DNA of 39,652 bases, from the NCBI GenBank assembly GCA_028224115.1, contig JAOIVP010000004.1:1-39652 (forward strand), in the 5' to 3' direction. Both the position numbers and the translations under genes were made by a program. The DNA is from Candidatus Pelagibacter sp. (lineage in GTDB: Bacteria > Pseudomonadota > Alphaproteobacteria > Pelagibacterales > Pelagibacteraceae). The number at the start of each line of letters is the position of its first letter. Position 1 is the stretch's first letter. Under the pieces are notes generated by a model, which worked only from the letters and a program-made list of their open reading frames with translations, ran no database searches and was not told where the DNA came from. Shown here piece by piece: positions 19,945 to 30,113 of the stretch.

Positions 19945-20614
19945 ATTTATTGCACATATTCTTGTTGTTGATGATGACGATGGAATAAGATCCTTAGTTA
20001 AAAAATATTTAAATGAAAATAGTTTTTTAGTCACAACTGCAGACAGTGCTGAAGATGCATCAGAAAAAATTAGTATTATTAAATTTGATTTAATAATACT
20101 AGATATAATGATGCCAGGAAAAAATGGATTAGAATTTATCAAAGATCATAAAAAAAAATTAGATGCTCCTATTATTCTCTTGACTGCTAAAGGCGAGGCA
20201 ACTGAAAGAGTAGAAGGTTTAGAGATTGGAGCTGATGACTATTTACCAAAACCATTTGAACCAAAAGAGTTGATTTTAAGAATTAAAAATATTTTAGATA
20301 AAACTTTAAAAACAGAACAAGTTAGAATTATTGAATTTGCAAATGTTAAAATAGATCTAAATAAACTTTTAATACTTAAAAATGAAAATGAATTTAAAAT
20401 TAATAATACAGAAAAAATAATTTTAGAAAAAATGATTAACAATCCTGGTAAAACATTTTCAAGAGAAGATATAGGTCAATTAATTGAACTTAATAAAGAA
20501 AGATCTATAGATGTAATTATTACAAGATTAAGAAAAAAAATTGAAATTGATCCTAAGAGTCCAAAATTTTTACAAACAATAAGGGGTGCCGGATATGTTC
20601 TTTGGATTGAGTAG
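19937..20614 (+). CDS. petR: OmpR/PhoB-type response regulator, PetR-like
   Basis: A 225-residue two-domain regulator. The receiver has the acidic pocket VVDDDD (10-15), phosphoacceptor Asp56 in LIILDIMMPG, Thr83 and Lys105 in DYLPKPF, so it should be phosphorylated. The C-terminal winged helix (about 130-225) shows TFSREDIGQLI and RSIDVIITRLRKKIE, ending with TIRGAGYVL as in OmpR proteins. It sits between the MarR gene (8-base overlap) and the kinase gene (20-base overlap), so the three are translated as a unit. In R. capsulatus PetR lies near and affects the bc1 operon; here petABC is about 8 kb away on the same fragment. Confidence 0.88.
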   Translation: MDKFIAHILVVDDDDGIRSLVKKYLNENSFLVTTADSAEDASEKISIIKFDLIILDIMMPGKNGLEFIKDHKKKLDAPIILLTAKGEATERVEGLEIGADDYLPKPFEPKELILRIKNILDKTLKTEQVRIIEFANVKIDLNKLLILKNENEFKINNTEKIILEKMINNPGKTFSREDIGQLIELNKERSIDVIITRLRKKIEIDPKSPKFLQTIRGAGYVLWIE

Positions 20615-21914
20615 TTTTTTAAAAGATATACTTCCTAAAAGATTATTTTACAGAGCTCTTTTAATTGTTGCCGTGCCTGTGTTAGTTCTTCAATTAATTA
20701 TAACAATAGTATTTTTTGACAGTCTTTGGATTAAAACCAATAAAGGTATGACTAGAGCATTAGTTAATGAAATTAATTTGTTTGTTGAAGCTTATGATAC
20801 CGAAAAAACAAATAAAGATGAATTAAAAAATCTCTTTTCTTTATTCATAGATCTAAACATTGAACTTGTTATCAATAAAAATTTAGAAAATAATTATACT
20901 GAAAGATGGTTCAGTCCGATTGATAGAGCACTTAGACGAGAATTGAAATCAAACTTCGGTACAGGAGAATTTTGGTTTGATACTACGAGTTATAAAGAAT
21001 TAATTGACTTAAGAATAAAATATCAGGATGGATACTTTAAATTCTTAGTACCTAAAGATAGAGTTACAAGTTCATCCGCAAGAATATTTGCACTCTGGAT
21101 TACCGTCCCTGCATTCATAATGGTTATAATTTCATTAATATTTTTAAAAAATCAAACTAGACCAATTACTAACCTTGCTCGAGCAGCAGAGAGATTTGGT
21201 AAAGGTGAGGACATAGAGGAGTTCAAACCATCGGGAGCATTGGAAATCAGACAGGCAGGACATGAATTTGATAAAATGAGAAAGAGAATACTTCGACATT
21301 TAAATCAAAGAACTGAAATGCTATCTGGCATAAGTCATGATTTGAGAACACCGCTTACTAGGATGAAACTACAAATAGCTTTCATTAAAGATAAAGATTT
21401 AGCTACAAAATTAGCAGAAGATATTAATGAAATGGAAAAAATGCTTAATGAATATCTTCAATTTACAAGCTCATCTTACGTTGAAAAAGATAAAATGTTT
21501 AACTTGTCAGAATTAATAGAAGAAATTGTTATCAAGTATAATAATGAAAATATTCAAAAAGATTTGCTCCCAAGAATTTACATTAATGGTAGAAAAAATT
21601 TAATTAACCGTTGTTTAAATAATATAATTGATAATGCATTAAAATATGGGAACAAAGTTCAACTAAAACTGAGTAAAGAAAATACAAATATACTAATTAT
21701 GATTGATGATGATGGTTCTGGTATACCTAAAAAAGAATATGAAAATGTGTTTAAGCCATTCTATAAAATAGACAAAGGAAGAGCAGACTCAAAATCAAGC
21801 GTAGGTCTTGGATTATCCATAGCATCTGACATCATTAGATCACATGGTGGAAATATCGTCCTTGATAAATCCAATATGAATGGATTATCTGTTAAGATTT
21901 TTTTACCCGTTTAG
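20595..21914 (+). CDS. EnvZ-like sensor histidine kinase
   Basis: Inner-membrane sensor, 439 residues. Hydrophobic segments at about 20-42 and 162-184 enclose a periplasmic domain of about 120 residues with no recognised fold. A HAMP linker follows (NQTRPITNLARAAERFGKG), then the EnvZ-type H-box GISHDLRTPLTRM with His248, the N-box LNNIIDNALKYG, and the ATP-lid motifs DDDGSGIP and GLGLSIA. All catalytic boxes are intact. ATG 20595 is preferred to GTG 20586 because AAGGGG (20581-20586) is eight bases upstream. It is the cognate kinase for the preceding response regulator by context. It overlaps the convergent ubiK-like gene by 23 bases. Confidence 0.9.
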   Translation: MFFGLSSFLKDILPKRLFYRALLIVAVPVLVLQLIITIVFFDSLWIKTNKGMTRALVNEINLFVEAYDTEKTNKDELKNLFSLFIDLNIELVINKNLENNYTERWFSPIDRALRRELKSNFGTGEFWFDTTSYKELIDLRIKYQDGYFKFLVPKDRVTSSSARIFALWITVPAFIMVIISLIFLKNQTRPITNLARAAERFGKGEDIEEFKPSGALEIRQAGHEFDKMRKRILRHLNQRTEMLSGISHDLRTPLTRMKLQIAFIKDKDLATKLAEDINEMEKMLNEYLQFTSSSYVEKDKMFNLSELIEEIVIKYNNENIQKDLLPRIYINGRKNLINRCLNNIIDNALKYGNKVQLKLSKENTNILIMIDDDGSGIPKKEYENVFKPFYKIDKGRADSKSSVGLGLSIASDIIRSHGGNIVLDKSNMNGLSVKIFLPV

Positions 21915-22137
21915 CTTTTTTTTTTGTTTCTAGTTTTTTAATTTTATTTTCTAAATTTTCGACTCGTTTGGTTAAAACCTCAAATTCATCTTTACTTACA
22001 AGTTTCATCTTAAAAACAATTTCATCTCTTTTAGATTTTAAAATATTAAAAAGCTCTGAACTAAGATCTTTTGACGAAATTATCCCTTGTTCAAAAAGTT
22101 TACCCAATTTATCAATTATAAATTTAGAATTTTTCAT
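21892..22137 (-). CDS. ubiK: UbiK/BMFP family coiled-coil protein
   Basis: A small alpha-helical protein (81 residues from ATG 22137, or 86 from ATG 22152). The C-terminal half, EFEVLTKRVENLENKIKKLE, is a heptad coiled coil followed by a lysine-rich tail. This is the layout of BMFP/YqiC proteins, of which UbiK helps assemble the aerobic ubiquinone synthesis complex. Conservation is low in this family, so the assignment rests on length, coiled coil and position next to lgt. Its tail overlaps the kinase gene, and its head is only a few tens of bases from lgt in the opposite direction. Confidence 0.65.
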   Translation of the reverse strand: MKNSKFIIDKLGKLFEQGIISSKDLSSELFNILKSKRDEIVFKMKLVSKDEFEVLTKRVENLENKIKKLETKKKAKRVKKS

Positions 22138-22169
22138 ATTTAAGATATACATTATAAGTATTATTTAAA

Positions 22170-22943
22170 ATGTTCATCAATAATTTTGACCCAGTTGCTT
22201 TTCAAATTATGTCATTTGAAATCAGATGGTATTCTTTAGCCTATATTTTAGGAATTGTAATTGGCTGGACCTTATGCAAAAAAGTATTTATCAAAAACTC
22301 AGATATAAGTGAAAAATTTGATGACTATATTACTTACCTTATCATTGGAATAATTTTAGGTGGAAGATTAGGTTATGTTATATTTTATAATTTTTCCTAT
22401 TACTCTGAAAATATTTTAGATATTTTTAAGATTTGGCAAGGAGGAATGTCATTTCACGGGGGCTTGCTAGGAGTGATTGCCTCAAGTTATATTTTTGCCA
22501 AAAAAAATAATCAAAATATATTTTCTTATTTGGATCAAGTATCATTAGTTGCACCAATTGGAATTTTTTTTGGAAGATTAGCTAATTTTATAAATTCAGA
22601 ACTTTATGGAACAACTACAGATGTACCTTGGTCTGTTATTTTCATTAAAGTAGATAATTTATCTAGACACCCTTCACAATTATATGAGGCTATTTTAGAA
22701 GGTATAATTTTATTCTTAATATTAATTTATTTTATTAATAAGAATTATTTAAAGAAACCTGGTTTAATTTCAGGATTATTTTTAATTTTTTATTCTCTGT
22801 TTAGATTCTTTGTAGAATTTTTCAGGGTTCCTGATGAACAAATAGGTTATTTAATTTTGAATTTAACTATGGGCCAAATAATTAGTTTGATATTTGCTGC
22901 AACCGGAATGATTCTTTTTTATCTTAAAAATGAGAACAAATAA
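22170..22943 (+). CDS. lgt: Prolipoprotein diacylglyceryl transferase
   Basis: Polytopic inner-membrane enzyme that transfers diacylglycerol from phosphatidylglycerol to the lipobox cysteine of prolipoproteins. Typical segments are FEIRWYSLAYILG, ILGGRLGYVIFY, MSFHGGLLG (with the essential His) and the signature GRLANFINSELYG with the conserved Arg and Asn. About seven hydrophobic segments can be seen. At 257 residues the length is normal. It begins the plus-strand run lgt-midA-pgeF-prs; its last 14 bases overlap the next gene. Confidence 0.96.
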   Translation: MFINNFDPVAFQIMSFEIRWYSLAYILGIVIGWTLCKKVFIKNSDISEKFDDYITYLIIGIILGGRLGYVIFYNFSYYSENILDIFKIWQGGMSFHGGLLGVIASSYIFAKKNNQNIFSYLDQVSLVAPIGIFFGRLANFINSELYGTTTDVPWSVIFIKVDNLSRHPSQLYEAILEGIILFLILIYFINKNYLKKPGLISGLFLIFYSLFRFFVEFFRVPDEQIGYLILNLTMGQIISLIFAATGMILFYLKNENK

Positions 22944-23982
22944 TAAAGATTTACCCTTAGATCAATTTATAGAGTTTGCGCTTTACGATAAAGATAAAGG
23001 GTATTACATGAAGAAAAACCCCTTTGGAAAAGAGGGTGATTTTATTACTGCTCCAAATATTACAAGACTTTTTTCAGAAATAATTGCTATTTGGGTAGTA
23101 ACTTTTTGGAAAAGTATCGGATCACCAAAAAAATTTAATTTGGTTGAGCTTGGAGCTGGGAATGGTGAAATGATGAAGGTTATAGCCGAAACACTAAAAA
23201 ATTTTCCAGAATGTTTTCTTAATTGTAAATTTCAAATACATGAAAAAAGTGAATTTTTAAAAAAAAAACAACAAATAAATTTAGAAGCTGAAAAAATAAC
23301 ATGGATAGAAAATATAGAAATTGCCAATTCATTTCCTACAATATTTTTAGCCAATGAGTTTTTTGATGCACTTCCAATTAAACAATTTTTTAGAAAAAAA
23401 GAGGGTTGGGTTGAGAGATTTGTTGATTTAAAAGAAGAGGAAAAAGCTGAATTTAAAGAGCAATCAACAGATATAAAAATTATTGAACAAAAATTAAACT
23501 TTGAAATTTCAAAAGATCAAGAAATTATTGAATATTCACCAGGGTCATTTGAATATTTAAATAATATTTGTAATTTAATTAAAAAAAATGACGGTGGAAT
23601 ACTAATAATTGATTATGGATATTTAAATTTTAAAATGCGTGAAACACTACAAGCAATAAATAATCATAAATTTTCAAGTATTTTAGAAGATATTGGGGAC
23701 TCAGATATAACTTATAATATCAACTTTAATTTATATAAAAAATTTATAGATCAATTTGATGATTTAAATTCCATAATCACTAATCAAAAAAAGTTTTTAA
23801 CTAGTATGGGAATAGTCCAAAGGGCAGAAATTATAAGTGAAAATATACCTTTTTCAAAAAAATCAGACTTATTTTATAGAATTAGACGACTTATAGATGA
23901 AAAACAAATGGGAAAACTTTTTAAAGTAATGCTTATAAAAAAGAAAACAAATAAATTTAAAACAGGTTTTGAAATTGATTAG
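22930..23982 (+). CDS. SAM-dependent methyltransferase, MidA/NDUFAF7 family
   Basis: A 350-residue protein of the MidA (DUF185) family. In eukaryotes the mitochondrial member NDUFAF7 methylates an arginine of complex I subunit NDUFS2; the bacterial role is not settled. Conserved parts are GYYMKKNPFGKEGDFITAPN near the N-terminus, the SAM-binding GAGNGEMM, FLANEFFDALPIKQF and GGILIIDYGY. The two segments GDFITAP and NEFFDALP are diagnostic of the family. It overlaps lgt by 14 bases and the following pgeF by 14 bases, so the three are coupled. The order lgt-midA-pgeF is one I recall as recurring in alphaproteobacteria. Confidence 0.85.
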   Translation: MRTNNKDLPLDQFIEFALYDKDKGYYMKKNPFGKEGDFITAPNITRLFSEIIAIWVVTFWKSIGSPKKFNLVELGAGNGEMMKVIAETLKNFPECFLNCKFQIHEKSEFLKKKQQINLEAEKITWIENIEIANSFPTIFLANEFFDALPIKQFFRKKEGWVERFVDLKEEEKAEFKEQSTDIKIIEQKLNFEISKDQEIIEYSPGSFEYLNNICNLIKKNDGGILIIDYGYLNFKMRETLQAINNHKFSSILEDIGDSDITYNINFNLYKKFIDQFDDLNSIITNQKKFLTSMGIVQRAEIISENIPFSKKSDLFYRIRRLIDEKQMGKLFKVMLIKKKTNKFKTGFEID

Positions 23983-24730
23983 ATCAAAAAAATTAACATT
24001 ATTAAATTTAAAACATGGCTTTTTTAATAGTATTGGTGGTTATTCTAAAAACATTTACAAAAGTTTAAACTGTGGGCCTGGATCATTAGATAATAAAAAA
24101 GATATTAAAAAAAATTTACTTAAAGTTAAAAAAAAAATTAGCAAAAATGCAAAAAATATTTTTTTAGTCCGCCAATTTCATAGCAATAAATTTATATTTA
24201 TTGATGAAAAGTATAAAATTAAAAAAAAACCTAAAGCTGATGCTATTATTACTAATCAAAAAAACTTGCCTATTGCTGTTTTAACTGCTGATTGTGCGCC
24301 AATATTAATTTATGACAATAAAATAAGGATGATAGCAGCAATTCATGCGGGCTGGAAAGGCGCATTTAAAGGCATAATAAATAGAGTGATTAAATTTATG
24401 GTCAAAAAAGGTTGTAGATTAGAAAATATTACAGCAGTTATTGGTCCAACTATTTCTGCAAAAAACTATGAAGTTCAAGATGATTTTAAGAAGAAATTTA
24501 TAAAAAGAGATAAAAAAAATATTAAATTTTTTAAGAGAAAAAAAAATAAATTATACTTTGATTTAACTAATTATATATGTACTTCGCTTAAAATTATACA
24601 GGTTAAGCATATAGATGTTTTAAAAATTGATACTTTTGATATAAAAAATAAATTTTTCAGTGCAAGAAGAGCTCTAAAATTAAAACATAATGATTATGGT
24701 AGAAATATTTCAATAATTATGCTTAATTAG
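23969..24730 (+). CDS. pgeF: Peptidoglycan editing factor/purine nucleoside phosphorylase (PgeF/YfiH, LACC1 family)
   Basis: A 253-residue YfiH-type protein. Family members are reported as purine nucleoside phosphorylases with a zinc site and as factors that prevent wrong amino acids entering peptidoglycan. The zinc and active-site residues are in [15 protein letters not shown] and [10 protein letters not shown] (His, Cys, His). Later come [12 protein letters not shown] and [17 protein letters not shown]. No ATG fits. The frame opens with TTG at 23969 or 23975, both inside the 14-base overlap with the methyltransferase gene, so translation probably depends on coupling. The sequence is very lysine- and asparagine-rich. 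Confidence 0.88.
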   Translation: MKLIRSKKLTLLNLKHGFFNSIGGYSKNIYKSLNCGPGSLDNKKDIKKNLLKVKKKISKNAKNIFLVRQFHSNKFIFIDEKYKIKKKPKADAIITNQKNLPIAVLTADCAPILIYDNKIRMIAAIHAGWKGAFKGIINRVIKFMVKKGCRLENITAVIGPTISAKNYEVQDDFKKKFIKRDKKNIKFFKRKKNKLYFDLTNYICTSLKIIQVKHIDVLKIDTFDIKNKFFSARRALKLKHNDYGRNISIIMLN

Positions 24731-24737
24731 ATTTTTA

Positions 24738-25670
24738 ATGAAATTATTATCCGGTAATAGCAATAAACCTCTTAGCAAGAATATTGCAAAATATTTAAAG
24801 TCTAAATTGGTAAATTCCAGTATCAGAAATTTTTCTGATGGTGAGATTTATGTTGAAATAAATGAAAATATTAGAGGAAATAGTATCTTTATTATTCAAT
24901 CAATCTCATCACCTGCTAACGATAATCTTATGGAACTTTTACTTTGTATAGATGCATTAAAAAGATCATCAGCAAAGAATATAACTGCTGTTATTCCATA
25001 CTTTGGTTATGCTAGACAAGATAGAAAAGTTGTTCCAAGAACTTCAATCTCAGCAAAACTTGTGTCAAACTTGATCACTAAAGCTGGAGCAGATAGAGTT
25101 GTGACCGTAGATTTGCATGCAGGTCAAATTCAAGGATTTTTTGATATCCCTGTTGATAACTTATTTGCTACTCCTATTTTTGCAAGACATGTAAAAAAAA
25201 AGATAAAAAGTAAAAATATTATTTGTGTGGCGCCGGATGTTGGGGGAACTGAAAGAGCTAGAGCCTTGGGTAAACTTTTAAATGTGGGGCTTGCAATTGT
25301 AGATAAAAGAAGACCAAAACCAGGTCAATCGCAAGTTATGAATGTAATTGGTGATGTTAAAGGAAAAACATGTGTAATTGTTGATGACATAATTGATTCA
25401 GGTGGCACAATTGTTAATGCTGCAAAAGCTCTTAAAGATAGAGGTGCAAAAGAAGTTTATGTTTACATAACTCATGGAGTTTTAAGTGGAGAAGCTGTTA
25501 AAAAAATTAAAAGTTCTGTAATTAAAAATCTTGTGATCACAGATACGATAGATAACAATAACAAAATTAAAGGTGTTAAAAACATCGAAGTTTTGCCAAT
25601 TTCAGGCTTGATGGGAGAGGCAATAAAAAGGATATCTAATTCAACATCAGTTTCAGATTTATTTAAATAA
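24738..25670 (+). CDS. prs: Ribose-phosphate pyrophosphokinase
   Basis: Makes PRPP from ribose 5-phosphate and ATP for purine, pyrimidine, histidine, tryptophan and NAD synthesis. Class I features are intact: [32 protein letters not shown] with the flexible-loop residues, [14 protein letters not shown], and the PRPP-binding loop [10 protein letters not shown]. Its 310 residues match the hexameric bacterial enzyme. It follows pgeF by seven bases. Its product links functionally to the carAB pyrimidine genes elsewhere in the window. Confidence 0.97.
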   Translation: MKLLSGNSNKPLSKNIAKYLKSKLVNSSIRNFSDGEIYVEINENIRGNSIFIIQSISSPANDNLMELLLCIDALKRSSAKNITAVIPYFGYARQDRKVVPRTSISAKLVSNLITKAGADRVVTVDLHAGQIQGFFDIPVDNLFATPIFARHVKKKIKSKNIICVAPDVGGTERARALGKLLNVGLAIVDKRRPKPGQSQVMNVIGDVKGKTCVIVDDIIDSGGTIVNAAKALKDRGAKEVYVYITHGVLSGEAVKKIKSSVIKNLVITDTIDNNNKIKGVKNIEVLPISGLMGEAIKRISNSTSVSDLFK

Positions 25671-25715
25671 TTACCTTGAGTTATTAAAGAACTTGGGCTA
25701 AAAACCCATGATTTT

Positions 25716-26414
25716 ATGATTTCATTAGACGCAAACATTAGAAATACCAAAACTAAGGGTGAACTAAGTTCGCTAAGAAATAATGGTAGTGTGCCAGCTA
25801 TAATTTATGGCGGTGAAGCTCAAAATGAAACAATATCTATCTCTAAAAAATTATTAAAATCTCTAATTGAAAAAGAAAATTTTCTTTCAAATGTAGTAAC
25901 TCTAAATGTTGATGGTAAACCTCAAAACGTTCTACCCAGAGAAATCAAATATCATGTCATTTCTGATGAACCAATCCACGTAGATTTTTTAAGAGTTGTT
26001 CCAGGCGTAAAAATAAGAATAGAAGTACCTGTACAGTTCATTAATCATGAAAAATCTCCAGGTTTAAAAAGAGGTGGTGTTTTAAACATAGTTAGAAGAA
26101 AAGTAGAACTAAAATGTCCGAGTGAAAAAATTCCTGAAAGTTTAGTAATTGATCTAGATGGAGTGGATATTGGTGAAAGTTTTAAAATATCATCAATTAA
26201 CCTAGAAACTGATGTGGCTCCAACTATTAGAGGAAGAGACTTTGTTATTGCAACACTGGCTGCTCCAACAGTAATGAAGGAGCCTGAAAAACCTGCTGAA
26301 GCAGAAGCTGCAGAAGGTGAAGCAGGATCAGAAGCAGCAGATGGTGAAAAACCAGCGGCAGATAGCGAAGCAAAAGATGGTGAAGACAAAAAAGCTGCTG
26401 AAGAAAAGAAATAA
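25716..26414 (+). CDS. rplY: 50S ribosomal protein L25 (CTC/TL5 long form)
   Basis: Binds 5S rRNA. The N-terminal L25 domain (about 1-95) includes GSVPAIIYGG and PIHVDFLRV, and the C-terminal TL5 domain (about 95-185) includes VPVQFINHEKSPGLKRGGVL. The last 45 or so residues are a low-complexity tail of Ala, Glu, Asp, Lys and Gly, which is normal in kind but long. The tail is encoded by DNA of higher GC than its surroundings. ATG 25716 fits the family start. A weak GGG/CCC hairpin in the 45-base leader is not convincing. It is followed by pth, the usual neighbour in alphaproteobacteria. Confidence 0.95.
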   Translation: MISLDANIRNTKTKGELSSLRNNGSVPAIIYGGEAQNETISISKKLLKSLIEKENFLSNVVTLNVDGKPQNVLPREIKYHVISDEPIHVDFLRVVPGVKIRIEVPVQFINHEKSPGLKRGGVLNIVRRKVELKCPSEKIPESLVIDLDGVDIGESFKISSINLETDVAPTIRGRDFVIATLAAPTVMKEPEKPAEAEAAEGEAGSEAADGEKPAADSEAKDGEDKKAAEEKK

Positions 26415-26448
26415 CCTGTCAAAGTTAAATTTTACTATCCATTAAAAA

Positions 26449-27012
26449 ATGCTTTTATTTGTAGGCCTAGGCAATCCAACACCAGATAGTGAAAATAATA
26501 GACATAATGTAGGCTTTAAAATTATAGACTCTATTAATAAAAAATTTGGTTTATCAAAACAAAAACCAAAGTTTAAAGGACTACTAACAACTGGAAATGT
26601 TGGTACTCAAAAAGTTTATGCAATTAAACCACTAACATTTATGAATAATTCTGGAATTTGTATTAGGGAACTTATTGAATATTTTAAAATAGACGCAAAA
26701 GATGTAATTGTTTTTCATGATGATTTAGATGTAGAGTTTGGAAAAATTAAAGCTAAATTTGGTGGATCCAGTGCAGGACATAACGGAATTGCATCTATTG
26801 ATAAATTTATAGGTAAAGATTATTCAAGAGTAAGAATTGGTATTGGAAAACCAAAAGAGAATATGGAAGTTGGAGATTTCGTTCTTCAAAATTTTGATGA
26901 AGATGAATTGACTGGCATAGAAAAAATCTCAAATCATATAAATGACTCAATTTCTATATTGGTTGAAAAAAAATTAGATTTATTTTCTAGCACAGTAAAC
27001 AATAATAAATAA
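26449..27012 (+). CDS. pth: Peptidyl-tRNA hydrolase
   Basis: Releases peptides from prematurely dissociated peptidyl-tRNA. GLGNP at the N-terminus, catalytic His in NNRHNVGF (residue 20 region), KPLTFMNNSG and FHDDLDVEFGKIKAKFGGSSAGHNG are all conserved, and GIGKP follows. At 187 residues it is the usual size. Its stop overlaps the ychF start by one base (TAATG). rplY-pth-ychF form a translation-linked set. Confidence 0.97.
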   Translation: MLLFVGLGNPTPDSENNRHNVGFKIIDSINKKFGLSKQKPKFKGLLTTGNVGTQKVYAIKPLTFMNNSGICIRELIEYFKIDAKDVIVFHDDLDVEFGKIKAKFGGSSAGHNGIASIDKFIGKDYSRVRIGIGKPKENMEVGDFVLQNFDEDELTGIEKISNHINDSISILVEKKLDLFSSTVNNNK

Positions 27013-28085
27013 TGAGTTTTAAATGTGGAATTGTTGGTTTGCCCAATGTAGGTAAATCTACTTTATTTAATGCTTTAACTAACTCTAGTAAAGCTCAAGC
27101 AGCAAATTTTCCTTTTTGCACTATAGATCCAAATGTTGGTGTTGTGCCTGTTCCTGACAAAAGGTTAGATAATTTATCAAAAGTTTCAAAATCAAAAAAA
27201 ATAATAAATACAACCATTTCATTTGTTGATATTGCAGGATTAGTAAAAGGCGCATCAAAAGGTGAAGGATTAGGTAATAAATTTTTATCACATATTAGAG
27301 AAGTTGATGCAATCATTCATATGATTAGATGTTTTGATTCTGATGATATTCAAAACGTCAATCCGACAGTAGATCCAATAAGAGATTTGGAAATAATTGA
27401 AACAGAGATGATGTTGGCAGACTTAGAGTCAATTCAAAAAAGATTAGAAAAAAGTAATAAGAAAAATATTGATGAAGAACAGCTTAAAATATTAGAAGTA
27501 GCACTAGATTGTATTAATAATGATAAAGATATATCAATTCTAAAATCTCAATTTGAAGATAAACAACTCAATCAAAGTGGTTTGCTGTCAATTAAACCCA
27601 AAATATTTGTATGTAATGTAGATGAACAAAGTGTTCAGGAAGAAAATCAGTATACAAAAAAATTTATAGAAAAGTTTGGTGAGGAGAACACTCTAATTGT
27701 ATCAGCTGATATAGAAAATCAGATTAATGAGCTAGATTCTGCAGAAAGAAAAAATTATATGGAGATGATTGGTTTAAAAGAAACTGGATTAAGTATGTTA
27801 ATTCAAAAGGGATATAAAATTTTAGAGTTGGATACCTACTTCACCTCTGGTCCTGAAGAAACTAGAGCTTGGACTATTCAAAAAAACTGCACTGCTCCAA
27901 AAGCAGCTGGTGAAATTCATACGGATTTTGAAAAAGGCTTTATAAGAGCAGAAACAGTTTCGTATGAAGATTTCGTAGCAAATGATGGCTGGGTCAATTC
28001 AAAGACTAATGGAAAAATGAGATTAGAAGGAAAAGATTATATAGTTAAAGATGGCGATGTATTAAACTTCAGATTCAACACGTGA
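27012..28085 (+). CDS. ychF: Redox-regulated ATPase YchF (OLA1 family)
   Basis: Obg-family P-loop protein that hydrolyses ATP in preference to GTP and associates with ribosomes. The G1 loop GLPNVGKST is at about 8-16, DIAGLVKGASKGEGLGNKFL is the switch region, and NVDE replaces the NKxD guanine motif as expected for YchF. The C-terminal TGS domain ends with [10 protein letters not shown]. At 357 residues it is slightly shorter than the E. coli protein. It ends 24 bases inside the convergent petC gene. Confidence 0.96.
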   Translation: MSFKCGIVGLPNVGKSTLFNALTNSSKAQAANFPFCTIDPNVGVVPVPDKRLDNLSKVSKSKKIINTTISFVDIAGLVKGASKGEGLGNKFLSHIREVDAIIHMIRCFDSDDIQNVNPTVDPIRDLEIIETEMMLADLESIQKRLEKSNKKNIDEEQLKILEVALDCINNDKDISILKSQFEDKQLNQSGLLSIKPKIFVCNVDEQSVQEENQYTKKFIEKFGEENTLIVSADIENQINELDSAERKNYMEMIGLKETGLSMLIQKGYKILELDTYFTSGPEETRAWTIQKNCTAPKAAGEIHTDFEKGFIRAETVSYEDFVANDGWVNSKTNGKMRLEGKDYIVKDGDVLNFRFNT

Positions 28086-28853
28086 CCATATTTTTTTCAT
28101 ACTGAAATAGACTAAGATAGTTAAAATAATAAGATAAACTATAGCTTTAAAACCCATTTGATGTCTTGACTCTAAATGTGGTTCTGCGGCCCACATTAAA
28201 AATGTTGTTACATCTTTTGACATCTGTTCAACTGATGCTTTTGTTCCATCTCCATATTCTACTAGGTCATCTGAAAGTGGAGCTGACATTCTAATTTTAT
28301 TGCCATACATATATTTATTATAGTGAACTCCTTCATCTAAAGTGATTCCACTTGGTGCTTCTTCATAACCTTGTAGCAAAGAATAAATATAATCTACCCC
28401 GCCTCCTCTAGCTTTAACTAAAACTGACATGTCTGGTGGATACGCACCACCATTAGCCGCTTGAGCAGCTTTTACATTTTCATATGGCAAAACAAATTTG
28501 TCTGATGGTTTCCCTGGTCTAGTAAACATTTCACCATCTGCATTAGGGCCATCTGTTACCTCAAATGAAGCTGCAATAGCTTTCACTTCTGCCTCTGAGA
28601 ATTGAGGGCCACCTTTTTCACCTAAATTTCTGTAACTTAGATATTTCATGGAATGGCATGAGGCACATACCTCTGTGTAAACTTGATATCCTCTTTGTAG
28701 TGCACCTCTATCAAATTTCCCAAACAAACCTTTAAAACTCCAATCGGTTTTTAAAAGTTTAGCTGTCTCAGCTGAATTAGCATTTGTCGCTGCTAAAGAA
28801 ATAAAAGCTAGGATCGAAAGTAATTTTATTAAATTTTTCACTTTATTTATCAA
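28062..28853 (-). CDS. petC: Cytochrome c1 of the bc1 complex
   Basis: Haem-c subunit of ubiquinol:cytochrome c reductase. A signal peptide covers the first 27 or so residues (hydrophobic core, then NANSAE). The haem site is Cys63-Ala-Ser-Cys66-His67, followed by SMKYLSYRN. The sixth ligand is probably the Met of IRMSAPL. A single C-terminal membrane anchor ([13 protein letters not shown]) precedes a basic end. It is last in the petABC operon, overlapping petB by 11 bases. Its last codons overlap ychF. Confidence 0.96.
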   Translation of the reverse strand: MINKVKNLIKLLSILAFISLAATNANSAETAKLLKTDWSFKGLFGKFDRGALQRGYQVYTEVCASCHSMKYLSYRNLGEKGGPQFSEAEVKAIAASFEVTDGPNADGEMFTRPGKPSDKFVLPYENVKAAQAANGGAYPPDMSVLVKARGGGVDYIYSLLQGYEEAPSGITLDEGVHYNKYMYGNKIRMSAPLSDDLVEYGDGTKASVEQMSKDVTTFLMWAAEPHLESRHQMGFKAIVYLIILTILVYFSMKKIWSRVESEV

Positions 28854-30105
28854 TACTTTCCTTATGTTTTGCAGTTGCTAAATTGGGAGCACCTCCAAGA
28901 ATTGGCTCTGTAATACTCAACGGAACAGGCAATGTTTTTTCCTTAAATCCTAAAACTGGTAAAATAACTAAAAAATGAAGAAAATAATATGCTGTAGCTA
29001 CTCTAGCAATTAACAAATAAAGTCCCTCAGCTGGCATAGCTCCCATGTATCCTAGGATTAAAACATCAGCAACAAGTATCCAGTAAAACTGTTTATACAA
29101 AGGTCTGAATACTGCAGATCTAATTTTTGAAGTATCTAACCATGGTAGTACAGCTAAGATTAAAATAGCTGAAAGCATTGCTACAACTCCAAGCAATTTA
29201 TCTGGCACAGATCTTAAAATTGCATAAAAAGGTAACAGGTACCACTCAGGAACAATGTGAGCGGGAGTTACCATTGGATTAGCTTCAATATAATTGTCAG
29301 CATGACCTAAAATATTTGGTGAATAAAAAACAAAAAAAGCAAAAACAATCATAAACATTAGTAATGCAAAACCATCTTTAATAACAATATATGGATGGAA
29401 TGGCACTGTATCTTTTGAAGGTTTTTTTATATCAATTCCAACTGGATTATTATTTCCAGGAACATGAAGCGCCCAAATATGTAAAACAACAAGACCTAAA
29501 ATTAAAAAAGGAATTAAATAATGAAGTGTAAAAAATCTAGTTAATGTAGGGTTATCTACTGAATAACCGCCCCACAACCAAGTCACAATTCCCTCACCTA
29601 CTAATGGGATTGCACTAAATAAATTTGTTATAACTGTTGCTCCCCAGAAACTCATTTGACCCCAAGGCAATACATACCCCATGAATGCAGCTGCCATCAT
29701 CAATAAATAAATGATTATTCCGATGATCCAGATAATCTCTCTTGGAGATTTGTAAGATCCATAAAATAAAGATCTGAATATATGAATATAGACTGCTAGG
29801 AAAAACATTGATGCACCATTTGCATGTATGTATCTTATCAGCCATCCATAGTTTACATCCCGCATGATATGCTCAACACTTTCAAAAGCCATGTCAGCAT
29901 GAGCAATGTAATGCATTGCAAGTGTTAAACCGGTTACAATCTGAGTAATTAAACAAAAAGTTAAAATCCCACCAAATGTCCACCAGTAGTTTAAATTTTT
30001 GGGGGTAGGATAATCTGTTAAGTGATTGGCTAAAGTTAAAAGTGGAAGCCTATCATTAAACCATTTTCCTACTTTTGATGAAGGTGTATATTCGTGATCA
30101 CTCAT
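28843..30105 (-). CDS. petB: Cytochrome b of the bc1 complex
   Basis: Membrane core of complex III with the two b haems and both quinone sites. Segments expected for cytochrome b are present: [51 protein letters not shown] (Qo region), [20 protein letters not shown], and [14 protein letters not shown]. The His pairs for both haems can be placed in the second and fourth helices. Eight or so membrane spans fit the 420 residues, normal for an alphaproteobacterium. It lies eight bases after petA. Confidence 0.97.
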   Translation of the reverse strand: MSDHEYTPSSKVGKWFNDRLPLLTLANHLTDYPTPKNLNYWWTFGGILTFCLITQIVTGLTLAMHYIAHADMAFESVEHIMRDVNYGWLIRYIHANGASMFFLAVYIHIFRSLFYGSYKSPREIIWIIGIIIYLLMMAAAFMGYVLPWGQMSFWGATVITNLFSAIPLVGEGIVTWLWGGYSVDNPTLTRFFTLHYLIPFLILGLVVLHIWALHVPGNNNPVGIDIKKPSKDTVPFHPYIVIKDGFALLMFMIVFAFFVFYSPNILGHADNYIEANPMVTPAHIVPEWYLLPFYAILRSVPDKLLGVVAMLSAILILAVLPWLDTSKIRSAVFRPLYKQFYWILVADVLILGYMGAMPAEGLYLLIARVATAYYFLHFLVILPVLGFKEKTLPVPLSITEPILGGAPNLATAKHKESIDK

Positions 30106-30113
30106 AATATTAA

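Noticed and set aside
25691..25710. GGG/CCC hairpin before rplY as terminator, attenuator or riboswitch
   Set aside because: Only about four base pairs, no T-run and no conserved riboswitch sequence.
26045..26422. Long antisense ORF opposite rplY
   Set aside because: It is the complement of the Ala/Glu-rich L25 tail and reads as Ser/Ala/Pro low complexity, with no independent support.
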